Program-made: the position numbers and the translations under genes
The notes under the pieces: model-generated
Seen by the model: the letters and a program-made list of their open reading frames with translations, nothing else
What the model was told of the DNA's origin: nothing
Database searches by the model: none
Shown here: in pieces, positions 1 to 12,632 of the stretch
Layout of the letters: each line of letters starts with the position of its first letter
Numbering within the stretch: position 1 is the first letter of the stretch
Assembly: GCF_032854445.1 (NCBI RefSeq)
Contig: NC_088300.1
Coordinates: 2,110,001-2,174,000, forward strand
Direction of reading: 5' to 3'
Source: Liolophura sinensis
Taxonomy: Eukaryota > Mollusca > Polyplacophora > Chitonida > Chitonidae
Length of the DNA stretch: 64,000 nucleotides

Positions 1-867
1 TAGTCGGAATGCCAGTTGGTGGACGTGTGCAACAACATAATAGAAGGACACCCTTAATCACATGTCAGGGTAGTCTTCGTACATTGTTTGCATTTCTTGA
101 AGTTTTACAGGCGCTATATGTTGTAAAATCGTGAACTACATCAAAGCAAAGCCTTTTCATTTATGGCAGACTATGCATTAGCCAGCCATGTATATACATG
201 GTGCCTGCCTGAAGAGCAAAATTTCTTATCTATTAAGATCGGCTTACACATGCAAAGTGTTCATATAAGGTTGCTGTTGTATTGTGAATGTTAGCAGGCC
301 TTACACATAATCTGTTTTAATCTGGTCTTGCAGTGGAACTGTAGGCTTGGTGACCACCTACTGTTTTAATCCACCGCAGCGCTGCATATCAGGACCAGTC
401 ATGTACGTTATTGTTAGAAATGTATGTCTGTAAACCTTGTTAAAACTTGTTTGTTACTATGCTGTATGTTTTTGTATAAAAATGTACTGTCACTTGTCAA
501 GTGAACCCAGAGCCCCGGAACCACCGACTCTGCGATACAATTGTGCCAGAGCTGAAGTAACACCAGCTAGTGTGAATCTGATTACAAATTGTGACCGGCA
601 TCACAATATTGTTATACAAACACATGTTACGACAGAGACGTCCCGGTGCCATAAAATGAAGGATCCTATAGGGTATATTTTTCATTAAACAATAACATTT
701 TAAAAATAGGCATTATAAAAAAGTTGGTGAAATTGGTGAAACATGTAGGATTTGTGAGGTGTATTCTGGTCAGGGCAACATTTTTCAAGTCATTTGCCTG
801 ATAAGTAAATTTTCCTGTAACAATGAACACCTTTCCATTACACTGGTTGTCAGATATGCATTTTCAC

Positions 868-1048
868 TTTATCTGATTGGTGTTTAACACCGTATGACCA
901 TCCGCAGGTTGTAGCAGACGTTCTCACGTTCAACCGGAGAGGATGCAAGCATGAACTGGACTTCAACTCACAGTGACCAGCTTGATTCGAGCCTCCTGGG
1001 TCATATTGCGACGCGACATCACGCTAACCACCTCGGCCACGGAGGCTC
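868..1048 (-). mobile_element. SINE family A, internally deleted (copy 1)
   Basis: Tail gattggtgtttaacaccgta is joined directly to accatccgcaggttg, missing the central block that contains the aaaccgggcagagcccggg segment. Head ends at cctcggccacggaggc. Confidence 0.8.
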
Positions 1049-1299
1049 GTGCGTTTTCAAAGTGTTTCACTGTATATAACGGACAACAAAAAGCGATAGT
1101 CATTGTGAAGGGCATGCAGCTTTTCAGTGAAACTGATGTCATAGCATCTATACATAACCACATGACTATGCAGGGTCCTACACTTTACAGCTCTCCTCAT
1201 TTGTACTTCCAATAGGATTTGCTTTACAACTTGAATATATAAACGCAGAATTCCATAATTCCATACAAAGCAGATTTACATAATATCCCGTTTAATTAC

Positions 1300-1375
1300 C
1301 ACAATCCTTCCAAGGTGACGTCTTAACAGCTGCAAGCAAAGCCATACACAGGACAAAGGCGTAAGCTTCCATCAT
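1300..1375 (-). CDS. NPC2: NPC2-like exon 1, signal peptide (copy 1)
   Basis: Same as 33124-33199 with one silent Val codon difference (GTC against GTT). Start at 1375, donor TGTG|GTAATT. The rest of this gene copy would lie left of the window. Confidence 0.87.
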
Positions 1376-1980
1376 CAGCTTCAAACAGCAAGTGGCACAG
1401 CGCACGTTAAGAAAGACGTTGCCTCAGACGTCCACTTTTAGCTGAATAAGAACTCCATCTGTCCTCTGACATGAGACCTGACTGCGGATAAAGTTATTTT
1501 CACCCAGGGGAGGATTTTAGCTCCTTTTCTGCACAGAACGTACAGGGTCACTAAGAGACTCGAGTGCATAACCCCCATTTTCAAAAGGAACATTAGGGCT
1601 CTATAAAACAGGCTACACCTTCCAGATGTTATCCAACAGGAGGTGAACATTAACCACGCATTTGCATGTCTGTGATAGTTGTTCAGATGTTTTTGACAGG
1701 TGTACTGCAAGACATCTGCATATCTAAGAAGAAAATCCCGCGAAACTTAATTATATCAGTCAGTCTAAACATACAATAAGTTTTGTCATTCATACATGCA
1801 TTTATTAGTTTTATTTGTCTGTCGGAGTCCTTTAACTGGTCAACTGTTTCGATCACATTTTGTAGGAGTCATTGTAAAAAAAAATTATAACCAAACGTTT
1901 CTTTCTTTCTCACATCAAAAAGCATGAAGGTGGAGACAAGATTAGGAAATTTTATTGTCCTGTTCGTTAATTTTACTAAG

Positions 1981-2085
1981 TTGTCTGTCTGTCCGTTTCA
2001 TATTGTCTGCGCAACTCCTACAGTTTTCTACAGATTTTTATGAAATTCGGCACGTGTGTTAAGAATGAATATGTGGATGTGAGTG
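1981..2085. repeat. Possible dispersed repeat (copy 1)
   Basis: gtctgtctgtccgtttcata followed by cgcaactcctacagtttt and tgaaattcggcacgtgtgtt resembles a dispersed invertebrate repeat type with a 'tgaaat.cggcac' core. Based on recollection; no second copy outside the duplication is in the window. Counterpart 33801-33905. Confidence 0.3.
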
Positions 2086-2251
2086 CGGCTTATGAGTTCT
2101 ATTCTTTTCCAAGGTGTCGTCGTTTGAAGATAGACTTTGGAATTGAATAAAATGATACTCTAGACCTGGTGCTAACTAAACTGCTTCTAACGTTCTCTAA
2201 CGTTTTCATGAAACTTATAGCTGACATATGTGAGCTTTATATATACAATAT

Positions 2252-2507
2252 GGGGGACCTCCGTGGCTCAGTTGGTTAGCGCGCTAGCACAGCGCAATGA
2301 CCCAGGAGCCTCTCACCAATGCGGTCGCTGTGAGTTCAAGTCCAGCTCATGCTGGCTTTCTCTCCGGCCGTAGGTGGGAAGGTCTGGCAGCAACCTGCGG
2401 TTTCCCCCGGGCTCTGCCCGGTTTCCTCTCACCATAATACTGGCCGCCATCGTACAAGTGAAATATTCTTGAGTACGGCGTAAAACATCAACAACTAAAC
2501 AAAAAAA
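2252..2507 (+). mobile_element. tRNA-derived SINE, family A, full length (copy 1)
   Basis: Pol III A-box-like tggctcagttgg at 2264-2275 and B-box-like gagttcaagtcc at 2332-2343. A GC-rich body follows, then the 3' tail gaaatattcttgagtacgg with an A-rich end. Non-autonomous; would need a LINE partner, none of which is seen here. Confidence 0.85.
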
Positions 2508-2768
2508 TATACATATACAATATGTAAATAAATCCATTCCTTGAATTATTTCCCAAGGTACATGCGTCCCCGTATGAAGACTTGGTTCGAACTGTTGTGA
2601 AAAATCCCATCTTTTCAAGCCGGGCGTTAACTGTTCCTAGGACAACACAAATTGATAACAAGCGAAAGATTATAGAGCTACGGCACGGTAACATTTATAT
2701 AGGATTTACGAGTTTTTACATTTAGCGTTGGCTTATGAAGTGAAAAAATCTCCTGAAACATTTATTTG

Positions 2769-3014
2769 TTTTATTTATTTGATCGGTGTTTTACGCCGTA
2801 ATCAAGAATATTTCACTTATACGACGGCGGCCAGCACTATGGCGGGAGGAAACCGGGCAGAGCCCGGGGAAACTCACGACCATCCGTAAGTTTGTTGTAG
2901 ACCTTCCCACGTACGGCCGGGGAGGAAGCCAGGATGAGCTGGATTTGAACTCACAGCAACCGCATTGGTGAGACGCCCCTGGGGAATTACGTTGCGCTAG
3001 CGCGCTTACCAACT
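2769..3014 (-). mobile_element. SINE family A (copy 1)
   Basis: Reverse orientation: T-rich start, ggtgttttacgccgtaatca, then the body, ending with the tRNA-like head near gcgctagcgcgcttaccaac. Confidence 0.85.
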
Positions 3015-3417
3015 TTGCGTGAAGCATGATTATTTCCACCTTGTATTAAGTGCATTTCTTGTAATAATAAGACCATTTTCGATGGGGAAATAGCACTTTT
3101 TGCAACCAAAACACTTGATTTCGTTTATAGTAGTAAATATGACATTTTTTCAACAAGCAGGTGAGCTTGAATGGCTATTGGCAATAGCGAAAACGGTAAA
3201 GCTTTCACTTCAGTTTTTCGGCGTTTTAGAGTTGAACATTTTACACATAGAGGCCACCTAGTGTTAAAGTGTTTACTCAAGGTTCACATGTGGCCAGATA
3301 AATTAAGTTTTAACCCTTGGTGCTGTTTTTTGACATCTTACATTAGTAGGTACACAGGCCTACACAGTATAAGGTAAGTTTTTAATTCTTGTTTCGACCA
3401 TATACTTAGTTTTATAT

Positions 3418-3670
3418 TCATTTATTTATTTGATTGGTGTTTTACGCCAAACCCAAGAATATTTCACTTACATGACGGTGGCCAGCATTATGGTGAGAGA
3501 AACCGGACAGAGCCCGGGGGAAACCAACGACCATCCGCAGGTTTCTGTCAGATCTTCCCACATGCGATCAGAGAGGAAGCCAGCATGAGTTCGCTAGACT
3601 GAAAACTGACAGCGACCGCATTGCGCGGGAGGCTCCTGAGTCATTGTGCCGGGCTGGCAGGCTAACCACC
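3418..3670 (-). mobile_element. SINE family A (copy 1)
   Basis: Reverse orientation, tail at 3418 (ttatttatttgattggtg), head ending at ggcaggctaaccacc. The A-box end is truncated. Confidence 0.85.
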
Positions 3671-3976
3671 ATTTAGATTTATATGGATGTGAATATAAGC
3701 ATGAACACTCTTATTCAAACATCCCAAGAAAAGTCGCCCGCACAAGAAGCACTCCATTATTTTGACGTGATATGTTTACCTGAAAACCGCAAAGTACGTG
3801 TGGCAAATCCATTTTGTGGGCGTGTCTCGTGTGAATAGCAATAGAGTTATGTCCCTTGGTTGTTCTGAGCATGCTCACAAAACCGCCATTTGTTTTATTA
3901 TGGAGCTTCGGAAGAAATGTCGTCTGATGCTTTTGGATGTCAGAAAAGACGCCTCCGAGTAGGCGCCGACCATGCC
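3671..3976 (+). promoter_or_regulatory. RALGAPA 5' leader and proximal promoter region (copy 1)
   Basis: Counterpart of 35491-35796 with the YY1-like motif at about 3891-3900. Several 1-nt indels relative to copy 2, mostly in homopolymers. Confidence 0.3.
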
Positions 3977-4090
3977 ATGGCCATGTTTAGAAAAATCGAC
4001 AACATGGAGATGTTAGGAATCCGCACAAAAAGTTTCTGATCCAAAGAAAGATACGCCAACCCGTCTGAAACAACTTAAAAGTTGTGCTAG
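3977..4090 (+). pseudogene. RALGAPA1: RALGAPA exon 1 (copy 1), frameshifted
   Basis: Against copy 2 there are three single-base insertions and one single-base deletion (net +2), in or next to short homopolymers. Translation from the start reaches a TGA at 4037-4039, after 20 codons. Start context and donor are unchanged. The surrounding ~3000-4400 shows the same scatter of 1-nt indels. Confidence 0.88.
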
Positions 4091-4692
4091 GTAAGTGCGT
4101 CAGTTTTCCTGGTGAAAAATTAGCATCTGCCTGAGCCAGACTGGCAGAGGAATGGACGTTTTATTTGGAGTATGATTAGCTCCGTAATTGAGGAATCTTT
4201 GGCAGAGCGCCTGCTTCACACTAACCCAGCAATCTGCAATGGAGACTAGGATCCTGTCCAGAGTTTCCCCTGAGGTATTTAGCCGTGTACAACCATATGT
4301 ACAGAATGTTGGCCTGACGTGTGATTGATGCTGCTACTAGATGGAGTACTGTACTAAATACCTCCCCAGCCTTAGAGTGACTGAAGACGAGCTCAACATA
4401 GTGCCATTACTGGGACTATAATGCAGTATTTTACCAAATCCAAAATACATCGAATACTATTAATTTGCACTGCCACCTCGCCTAATCATTCTTTAACTTT
4501 GAGATTAGAAATATTACGATGTGTTTTTGTAATTAAACAATGCTACTTTCCCTTAGCTAATGACATGTATAGCTTGCACATTGTTATTTTGACAACTGAC
4601 ATCTTGTGTCCATTAGAATTCCGAGAGCCCTCTCACCAACAATCTATGGACGTCCTAGGTGGAATCTGTTATGTTTGTTGGAAAGGCAGGGG

Positions 4693-4720
4693 AGAGGGTG
4701 GGGGTGGGGGGGGGGGGGAT
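4693..4720 (+). repeat. G-rich tract, intron 1 (copy 1)
   Basis: Near-pure G run with a few T/A. Copy 2 (36511-36539) has a gtgtgtg version, so it is length- and sequence-variable. Could form a G-quadruplex and is also prone to sequencing error. Confidence 0.7.
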
Positions 4721-7700
4721 GTGCATTTTATTTTACATCACTCGTGGTGTTTGTGCTTTGCACACGTACACTATGCTTTTAGGTTTTAGTAAGGTGTTGT
4801 GGTGTACATTAAAGTGTTGTTGACTGCAGTTCACATGGAGATGAATTGCAAGCATAGTAACATGTATTGCCGACTATTGTGATCCTGAAGATTGTGTCAA
4901 AACCTAATCAATGCACAAATCAGTAGGCTATTATACCCCAAGGTATATTGATCTAGATAACTTCCTGAACACACGTGAGTAAATCACATGTCAACAGAAC
5001 TGGGAAGCTCAAATTTTTATGAAGGCCATGCATGGTTTACTGCAGGAATAATTGAAATTGATGCATGTCAAGTCCCTGGAGATTGAGTTGTTCATTTACA
5101 GATGCGTTGATTATTAAGTGTCTAAATGTTGTATGGCAAAGTGAATTAAGAATTGTTTGTACATGGATATTGCGTATGGTGCACAGTATACCATTCTTTA
5201 CTAAACTTGCAAGACTTGAAAGTCCAACAGCCAGGTTGTCTCTCAACTTAGTAATAGTGTGGTAAAATTTCTCTGTCGGAGACATGAACTGATATTTAAA
5301 TAGCATAGTCTTGGGTTTACTTTGATAGCATTCCTTTCAAATATACAAACTCAGTGTTCCAATTTTCAGACTCGCTAGAACACCCACATTGTAAACATAT
5401 AAGAATGGAAGTCGAAGACTAATCAACAATATACTTGTAGATATGATCAAGTTTAATTGTGAAGTTATCTTTTTTTCCATGTATTTTTGAGGTTTAGGTG
5501 ACATCAAGCTTTTGAGATTCAGACACATGCTTGCTTTTTGTGATTTGTGTCTTAAATTTATCCATGATATGACATGTACGGACAATACTGTAATAGATGA
5601 AACTCCATGTAAGTAGCCAACATGTCTAATAAGCATTGGCTTCATCAGATTTTAAGGTGTGGGGGTAACCTTTGACCTCATTTCAGGCCTTTTTGGGTGG
5701 TCGGGGTAGCACTGTGTCAGATGGTAAAAACATTCAATTGGTGCGATTTCGGCAGCAGTCTTAAGTCAGTTGGCTTCTCAGGTACCTGGATAAGGTTGAT
5801 GGGTTACTGCAGGCAATCCGCTTTCCTTCACCAAAAAAACTCAGGGCTGTCTTGTGAGTGAAAAAATCTCATGTATTGCATTAAAACACCAATGACAAGC
5901 AAGGAAAAATGAATAAATTTGGGTTGTCTAGCATGAAGTTGGTTGGAGATGACTTGCCTGCCATTATTCTGGCATACACAGCAAACTCGCTCTATGGGTG
6001 AAAATCTGTCTCTCACTTGGGTTCATCAGTTCCGTATCATGCTGAACTCCTGCAAATAACTCTGGATTCTCAGGTTTCTGCCACTGTTATAGCTAACTGC
6101 CATTTTCTAAGTTAAAAATTTATGAATGCTGGTGTTAATTCACAATTAAATATAAATACAATGTTGCCTCAAGCTATACTGTATAGTAATGCTCATGAAT
6201 CAGAGTTTGCCAGTGAAGAAGTGGGCTGTTATCTTGTTAACTGGTGCTGTATGGTTTCTATTATAGCTGGTACATTTTTGAACCTGTTTAATTCTTTTGT
6301 CTTTCCTCAGAAAATTATGACATTCAGGAGGTGAAAGGATTCTTTGAAAATAACTACTCCCACATCTACTATATCTTCTATGAGGTGTTTGTCAATGTGG
6401 AAACAGACCTTAAACAGAGAGGTAAGTGAGGACATGTTAGTTACATGTGTGTTAACATTTACCTGTTTAGTGGATATGTGTAGCATTATGATATCACTAT
6501 TTTCCTGTAAAGAAGAATATGGCCAGTGTGATGTAAACCCCAGTCATTTACCGATTCTAAAGATTTCAACCCCCTAAAAAAGGAATTTTTATCTTGCTTA
6601 TTTTTAAGTGGGTGTGATTTTAGTAGGGATGGTTGGTTTCATTACTATTGGTGATTGGTGTTCAGTTGTGAAACAGAAAAGCATGAATATTTAAATTTTA
6701 CAGTTATACTGTATGTATGTACATGTATGTATCATGTTTTTCATAATTTCCATTTTAATAGCAAACAAAGCACACAGAGAAGAATTGGAATCCATTCTTC
6801 AAATATTTGAGGTGGGTAAAATAGACTCCTTTTTCCCTTTACTGTAATTGGCATTCTATGAAGTTATTGGAGTGTAACATTCACAAATTACATATTACAT
6901 TTTCTTCCCTTTGTGTGCTGTATGCCTCAATTTGCAGTTATTTCTCTTGTCACTTTTTCAAAATCTATTACATATACAAAAATGCTGTTAATATCTGGCA
7001 ACACCTGTGGTCAATCATCCAGAACCTGATGTCGCATTTATACAAAGTTAATAGGCCATTGGTAAAAAAACTACAAGTGAAAAAGTAGGGTACGGAAAAA
7101 AGAAATGCCCTCAAAACCCCCAGAGTAGGACCCTGTTTTAGAGGGTCAGTAAGGTTACACCTAATGAAAATATATTTTTTTGGCCTTATATAGTAATGAC
7201 GATGTCTGACTCGCATATCAGTCCTTTTTTGTGTGGCTTGTTTTTGGACGTTCTTATAATAAAGGGTAATTACATGTATATGACCTTGTGATCTCAGCCA
7301 TAAGATCAGAAAATCCTCTTTAAACCAGGCAGTTTTGTGTTAGTTTTTGTGTGCTTTTCACTGATGTAATGCAGAGTTGCACACTTCATTTTGGTGAAGT
7401 GGTGAATGACACAGTATCTGTTATACATATATGTACAAACATTAAGATTCAGTTTTCTTTCTGAATTGTTGATCTTCTTTTAATACCACCTTGTCTGTTT
7501 TTTTTTCTACCTTTAGAAAATTTTGTTAGTTCTGCCAGAGCTAATTCATAAAAGATGGATGTTTCACAGCATTGGTAAGTACATGTGGCCATGTGTGCCT
7601 GATTTTTTTTTTTGTGTACTCTGTTGTAATACTATGACCAGAGGAGTTTGGTTAATTTGGTTCAAAGAAAGTCAAATGATACATGTAACATGAACAGTGC

Positions 7701-8313
7701 TTCTAGCCTCATGTATTTAATTGTTATGAAAAGATGGACTGGTCATGTCTCAGAGAGGTTCATTTAATAATATTTAAGGGAAATATAAACATTTCTACAA
7801 ATTGATGTACATATTTTTATCAATTTAAAACTGGTCATTATTAGGCTTATAGTAACTGACATTAAATGTTGACCTCAAAAGTGCATGTGAAGAGGCAATG
7901 GAATGTGATAAATTCTCACTTTTGGTGCTACAACTGACATGCATCAAGTAGGATTTCATCTTACCTTCAAACAAACCTCAAAACACCTTTCTAACATCTA
8001 AAGAACTCTCAGAATCGGGCAGAATGAGTGACTTAGTCATGGATGAAGTAGCATACAGTCTGACAACTCTTCTGCAAAGTTATTTGTGTGTGGTGCCAAG
8101 GTAAGCTGTGGCTGTTTGCATTGTATTGACAGGGGCAGTTTTAATGATATTACCATGAGAAGAATCCAAAAATGTCACTTTGAGTAATCTGTTTTTTTCT
8201 GGAATTTTATTTATTTAAATCTTTTCCTGAATTTATTTATTTAAATCTGAGTTTGTATCTACCTGTCATGATTGTAATAATTTTCCTGATTTCCCCGTGA
8301 AAAATATTTTTAG

Positions 8314-8358
8314 GTCGGATTTTAAAGAAGCTGCTGCATCCTTGGAAACAGTCTGAAG
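8314..8358 (+). pseudogene. RALGAPA1: RALGAPA exon 5 (copy 1), +1 frameshift
   Basis: One extra T around 8341-8344 (CCTTGG against CCTGG in copy 2) shifts the frame after the LLHP codons. Splice sites are intact. One silent CTG/TTG difference is also present. Confidence 0.88.
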
Positions 8359-8887
8359 GTAAATTAAGTTCATGATTGTGACAAAAACTTTAGTGTAGAA
8401 ATGACTTATCTTCACAATTTGAAAATGCCGAAGGGGTCAGTTAAATAACTTCGTGTTTTCTGGAAAATAATTTTTTCTGACAGATTTGTCATACTGATTG
8501 ATGTGAAGATCTTTTTTAAAGTGCTTATGTCTTGCCGGGAATGTATTGCTTTTATATGTCATTGTTATTTGAAAATATTGGGTTTCACAGCAAATATTCC
8601 TTGGTCAAGGTCTCAGTTCAAAGAAGCGTGTGAACTTTGTCAGGATGACAATATCAGAATGTGAAACAGATGTGTACAGGTGTATTTTCATTTATGCCAT
8701 TCATTAATTTATTGAATGTCTGTTTGGTTTGCTTAGCTTCGTCGAGAGGGTGTGAGACTGTTTATGATCTGGTATCAGATCCTTCAGGAGAACGCCTCAG
8801 ACGACTGTCACCAAATGTTCTTCAAACTGGTACCTGGCCTGGGAGACACCGAAACCTTCAAGGCCTTTGATGCTCGCTTTGGCAATT

Positions 8888-10171
8888 ACGTGGCTGACAG
8901 TATGTACTTACAATTCTCATCAGTTAAAGTGTCTGCTTTGCCCATAACTTGGCTGACAGTATGTTTTTTACAGTTCTCATGAATAAAAATTCTGCTTTAC
9001 AGTTCTCATGAATAAAAGTGTCTGCTTTACAGTTCTCATGGATAAAAATGTCTGCTTTACAGTTCTCATTAATAAAAGTGTCTGCTTTGCCCATCATGTC
9101 GCTGACAGTATGTCCTTACGGTTCTCATTAGTAACAGTGTCTGCTTTGCCCATGACGTGGCTGACAGTGTGTCCTTATGGTTCTCATTAGTAACAGTGTC
9201 TGTATTGCCCATGACATGGCTGACAGTGTGTCCTTATGGTTCTCATTAGTAACAGTGTCTGTATTGCCCATAGCGTTGCTGACAGTGTGTCCTTACGGTT
9301 CTCATTAATAACAGTGTCTGTATTGCCCATAATGTTGCTGACAGTATGTCCTTACGGTTCTCATTAGTAACAGTGTCTGTATTGCCCATGACGTGGCTGA
9401 CAGTATGTCCTTATGGTTCTCATTAGTAACAGTGTCTGCTTTGCCCATAATGTGGCTGACAGTATGTCCTTATGGTTCTCATTAGTAACAGTGTCTGTAT
9501 TGCCCATGACGTGGCTGACAGTGTGTCCTTACGGTTCTCATTAGTAACAGTGTCTGTATTGCCCATAGCGTTGCTGACAGTGTGTCCTTACGGTTCTCAT
9601 TAATAACAGTGTCTGTATTGCCCATAACGTTGCTGACAGTGTGTCCTTACGGTTCTCATTAATAACAGTGTCTGTATTGCCCATAGCGTTGCTGACAGTG
9701 TGTCCTTACGGTTCTCATTAGTAACAGTGTCTGTATTGCCCATGACGTGGCTGACAGTGTGTCCTTATTGTTCTCATTAATAACAGTGTCTGTTTTGCCC
9801 ATGACGTGGCTGACAGTATGTCCTTACGGTTCTCATTAGTAACAGTGTCTGCTTTGCCCATGACATGGCTGACAGTGTGTCCTTACGGTTCTGATTAATA
9901 ACAGTGTCTGCTTTGCCCATAAAGTGGCTGACAGTGTGTCCTTATGGTTCTCATTAGTAACAGTGTCTGCTTTGCCCATAATGTGGCTGACAGTGTGTCC
10001 TTACAGTTCTCATTAGTAACAGTGTCTGCTTTGCCCATAACGTTGCTGACAGTGTGTCCTTATGGTTCTGATTAATAACAGTGTCTGCTTTGCCCATAAC
10101 GTGGCTGACGGTATATCGTTACAGTTTTCATTTGTAACAGTGTCTGTTTTGCCCATAACGTGGCTGACAGT
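8888..10171 (+). repeat. 59-bp minisatellite at exon 6/intron 6 (copy 1)
   Basis: About 20 units of 59 bp plus shortened units near 8970-9080. Each full unit carries gtggctgacagtatgtcc or a variant (gtgtgt), a copy of the exon 6 end (ACGTGGCTGACA) plus donor. The array starts inside the exon. Confidence 0.93.
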
Positions 10172-11327
10172 ACTTTATAAAGCTGACTGAAGTTATACAA
10201 TAAAATATGCTTATGTGTAAAATTACCTACATGTCTCGGCTACTCACCACTTTGATCGTCTGTTTTAATCAAATACCTACCGGTTTCCTGTTTCCTCCTT
10301 TTTCTGGTTGCCTCCACCCATAAACTATAGAACAATCAAATAAGTCAAATAGTCTTGATCAAGGCTTTATCCTACAGTCAGATAAATAAATAAATACATG
10401 TAAATACTGTAATTCTTCCACCTGTTTGCATGTTTGCAAGGTTTACTCAAGCATATTCTAAAGCACTGAAATTGGTCAATCCAACCAGTGTAGTTTTGTC
10501 TCCAATATCTATTGTAAGTGTCTATAAATTCCACTGGAAGTTGCTCTCTCTTATGCGAAAAGGTTTAGGAATTAGGATAAATGAACAAAGCACAAATTTA
10601 ATAAATAGAAATGTAAATACAAATGACATTAACAAATTGAATCTATGCACACAATGTTTTTTTTTTTCAAAAATAGATCCACACTGCAACCAGTTGTCAG
10701 AGAAAATGTCAGATCTACTGACTGTAACATTTATTTTGCCTATGTTATGTCAACGCTGGTGGTGAGTTTGTCAGATCTGCTGACTTACATTTATTTTGCC
10801 TAGGTTATGGGGGCATCATTGCTGCTGGTGAAATTGCTCCAATTTATCTGGTCACTGGAGAAAAACAGCCAGAGAACCTGACAAAGTATTTTCTGGAAGC
10901 CCTGTTAACCTTCATGGTGTCTGAGGTAAGTATGAGAAAACCTTGTCATTCTTTATGCATCCAATATTGTTTCCTTCAAACACAATAATCTGAGGCATTG
11001 GATATCCATTATACATTATTGCATTATTATCCATTTCAAGCTTTATGTGCCTTGTGTGCAGATGGACAAAGAGTTTGAAAATTTAACTGCTTTTATTTTT
11101 CAGTAGAATGATTTGAACAGTTTCATAAATCTGAGCTCAAGGGAGATAAGTACATGTGTTAATGGCTGTCCTTGACTTATTTCCCCTACTCTGTATGTGT
11201 ATTCATTTAACAGGTCACCAAAGTTGAGTGGATGAACAAGGAGATGCGGGAGACCAGCTTCGTGTTTCTGTTTGACAAGTTTAAAGAATCCTACCTAAAA
11301 TGTTTACTGCCTGACTTCAGAAAGGAC

Positions 11328-12632
11328 CGCAGTGTATATGTTCCCACGTTAGGTAGGTGAGCAGTGTATATGTGCTCACGTTAGGTAGGTGAGCAGTGTA
11401 TACGTGCCCACGTTAGGTAGCAACACAGTGCATGTGTGCCCACATTAGGTAAGTGCGCAGTGTACATGTGCCCACATTAGGTAGGACAGCAGTGTATATG
11501 TGCCCGCAGTAGGGAGGACAGCAGTGTAAATGTGCCCACGTTAGGCAGGACAGCAGTGTATAGGTGCCCACGTTAGGTAGAACAGCAGTGTTTATGTCCC
11601 CACATTGGGTAGGACAGCAGTGTATATGTGCCAGTGTTAAGTTAGGACAGCAGTGTATATGTCCCCACATTAAGTAGGACAGCAGTGTATATGTCCCCTT
11701 ATTTGGCAGGACAGCAGTGTATATGTCCCCTTATTTGGCAGGACAGCAGTGTATATGTCCCCATGTTAGATAGGACAGCAGTGTATGTTTCCTCACGTTA
11801 AGTAGGACAGCAGTGTACACATCCCCTTATTAGGCAGGACAGCAGTGTATATTTCCCCATGTTAAATAGGATAGCAGTGTATATGTGCCCACGTTAGGTA
11901 AGACAGCAGTGTACATGTCCCCACATTAGGCAGGACAGCTGTGTATATGTGCCCACGTTAGGTAGGACAGCAGTGTATACATTGTATGTGCCCATGTTAG
12001 GTAGGACAACAGTGTATATGTCCCCACATTAGGCAGGACTGCAGTGTATATGTGCCCACGTTAGGTAGGACGGCAGTGTATATGTCCCCATGTTAGATAG
12101 GACAGCAGTGTATGTTTCCCCACGTTAAGTAGTACAGCAGTGTACACATCCCCTTATTAGGCAGGACAGCAGTGTATATTTCCCCATGTTAAATAGGATA
12201 GCAGTGTATATGTGCCAACGTTAGGTAAGACAGCAGTGTATATGTCCCCACATTAGGCAGGACAGCAGTATATATGTGCCCAGGTTAGGTAGGACAGCAG
12301 TGTATATGTGCCCACGTTAGGTAGGACAGCAGTGTATACATTGTATGTGCCCATGTTAGGTAGGACAACAATGTATTATGTCCCCACATTAAGCAGGACA
12401 GCAGTGTATATGTGCCCATGTTAGGTAGGACAGCAGTGTATATGTGCCCACGTTAGGTAGGACAGCAGTGTATACATTGTATGTGCCCATGTTAGGCAGG
12501 ACAGCAGTGTATATGTGCCCACGTTAGGTAAGACAGCAGTGTATACATTGTATGTGCCCATGTTAGGTAGGACAGCAGTGTATATGTGTCTACATTAGGT
12601 AGGATCGCAGTGTATATGTGACCACGTTAGGT
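11328..12632 (+). repeat. 32-bp minisatellite at exon 8/intron 8 (copy 1)
   Basis: Roughly 40 units of about 32 bp, core gcagtgtatatgtgcccacg followed by ttaggtagga. The last ~25 nt of exon 8 are the first unit. Some units carry a 10-bp extension (tatacattgt). Confidence 0.93.

Noticed and set aside
437-688. Small coding gene (+ strand, or 497-685 on the - strand)
   Set aside because: Identical in both copies but so is most flanking sequence; no recognisable homology or splice context, and it lies in NPC2-like intron 1.
2252-2345. Functional tRNA gene
   Set aside because: A- and B-box-like motifs are present but the intervening sequence does not fold as a cloverleaf, and a SINE tail follows.
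4421-4789. 122-codon open frame in intron 1
   Set aside because: Includes a poly-Gly run from the G-rich tract. Indels there differ in copy 2 and the frame is not kept.
11413-11670. Cysteine/histidine-rich reading frame on the - strand
   Set aside because: It is the 32-bp minisatellite read through in one frame; no start context, splice signal or homology.
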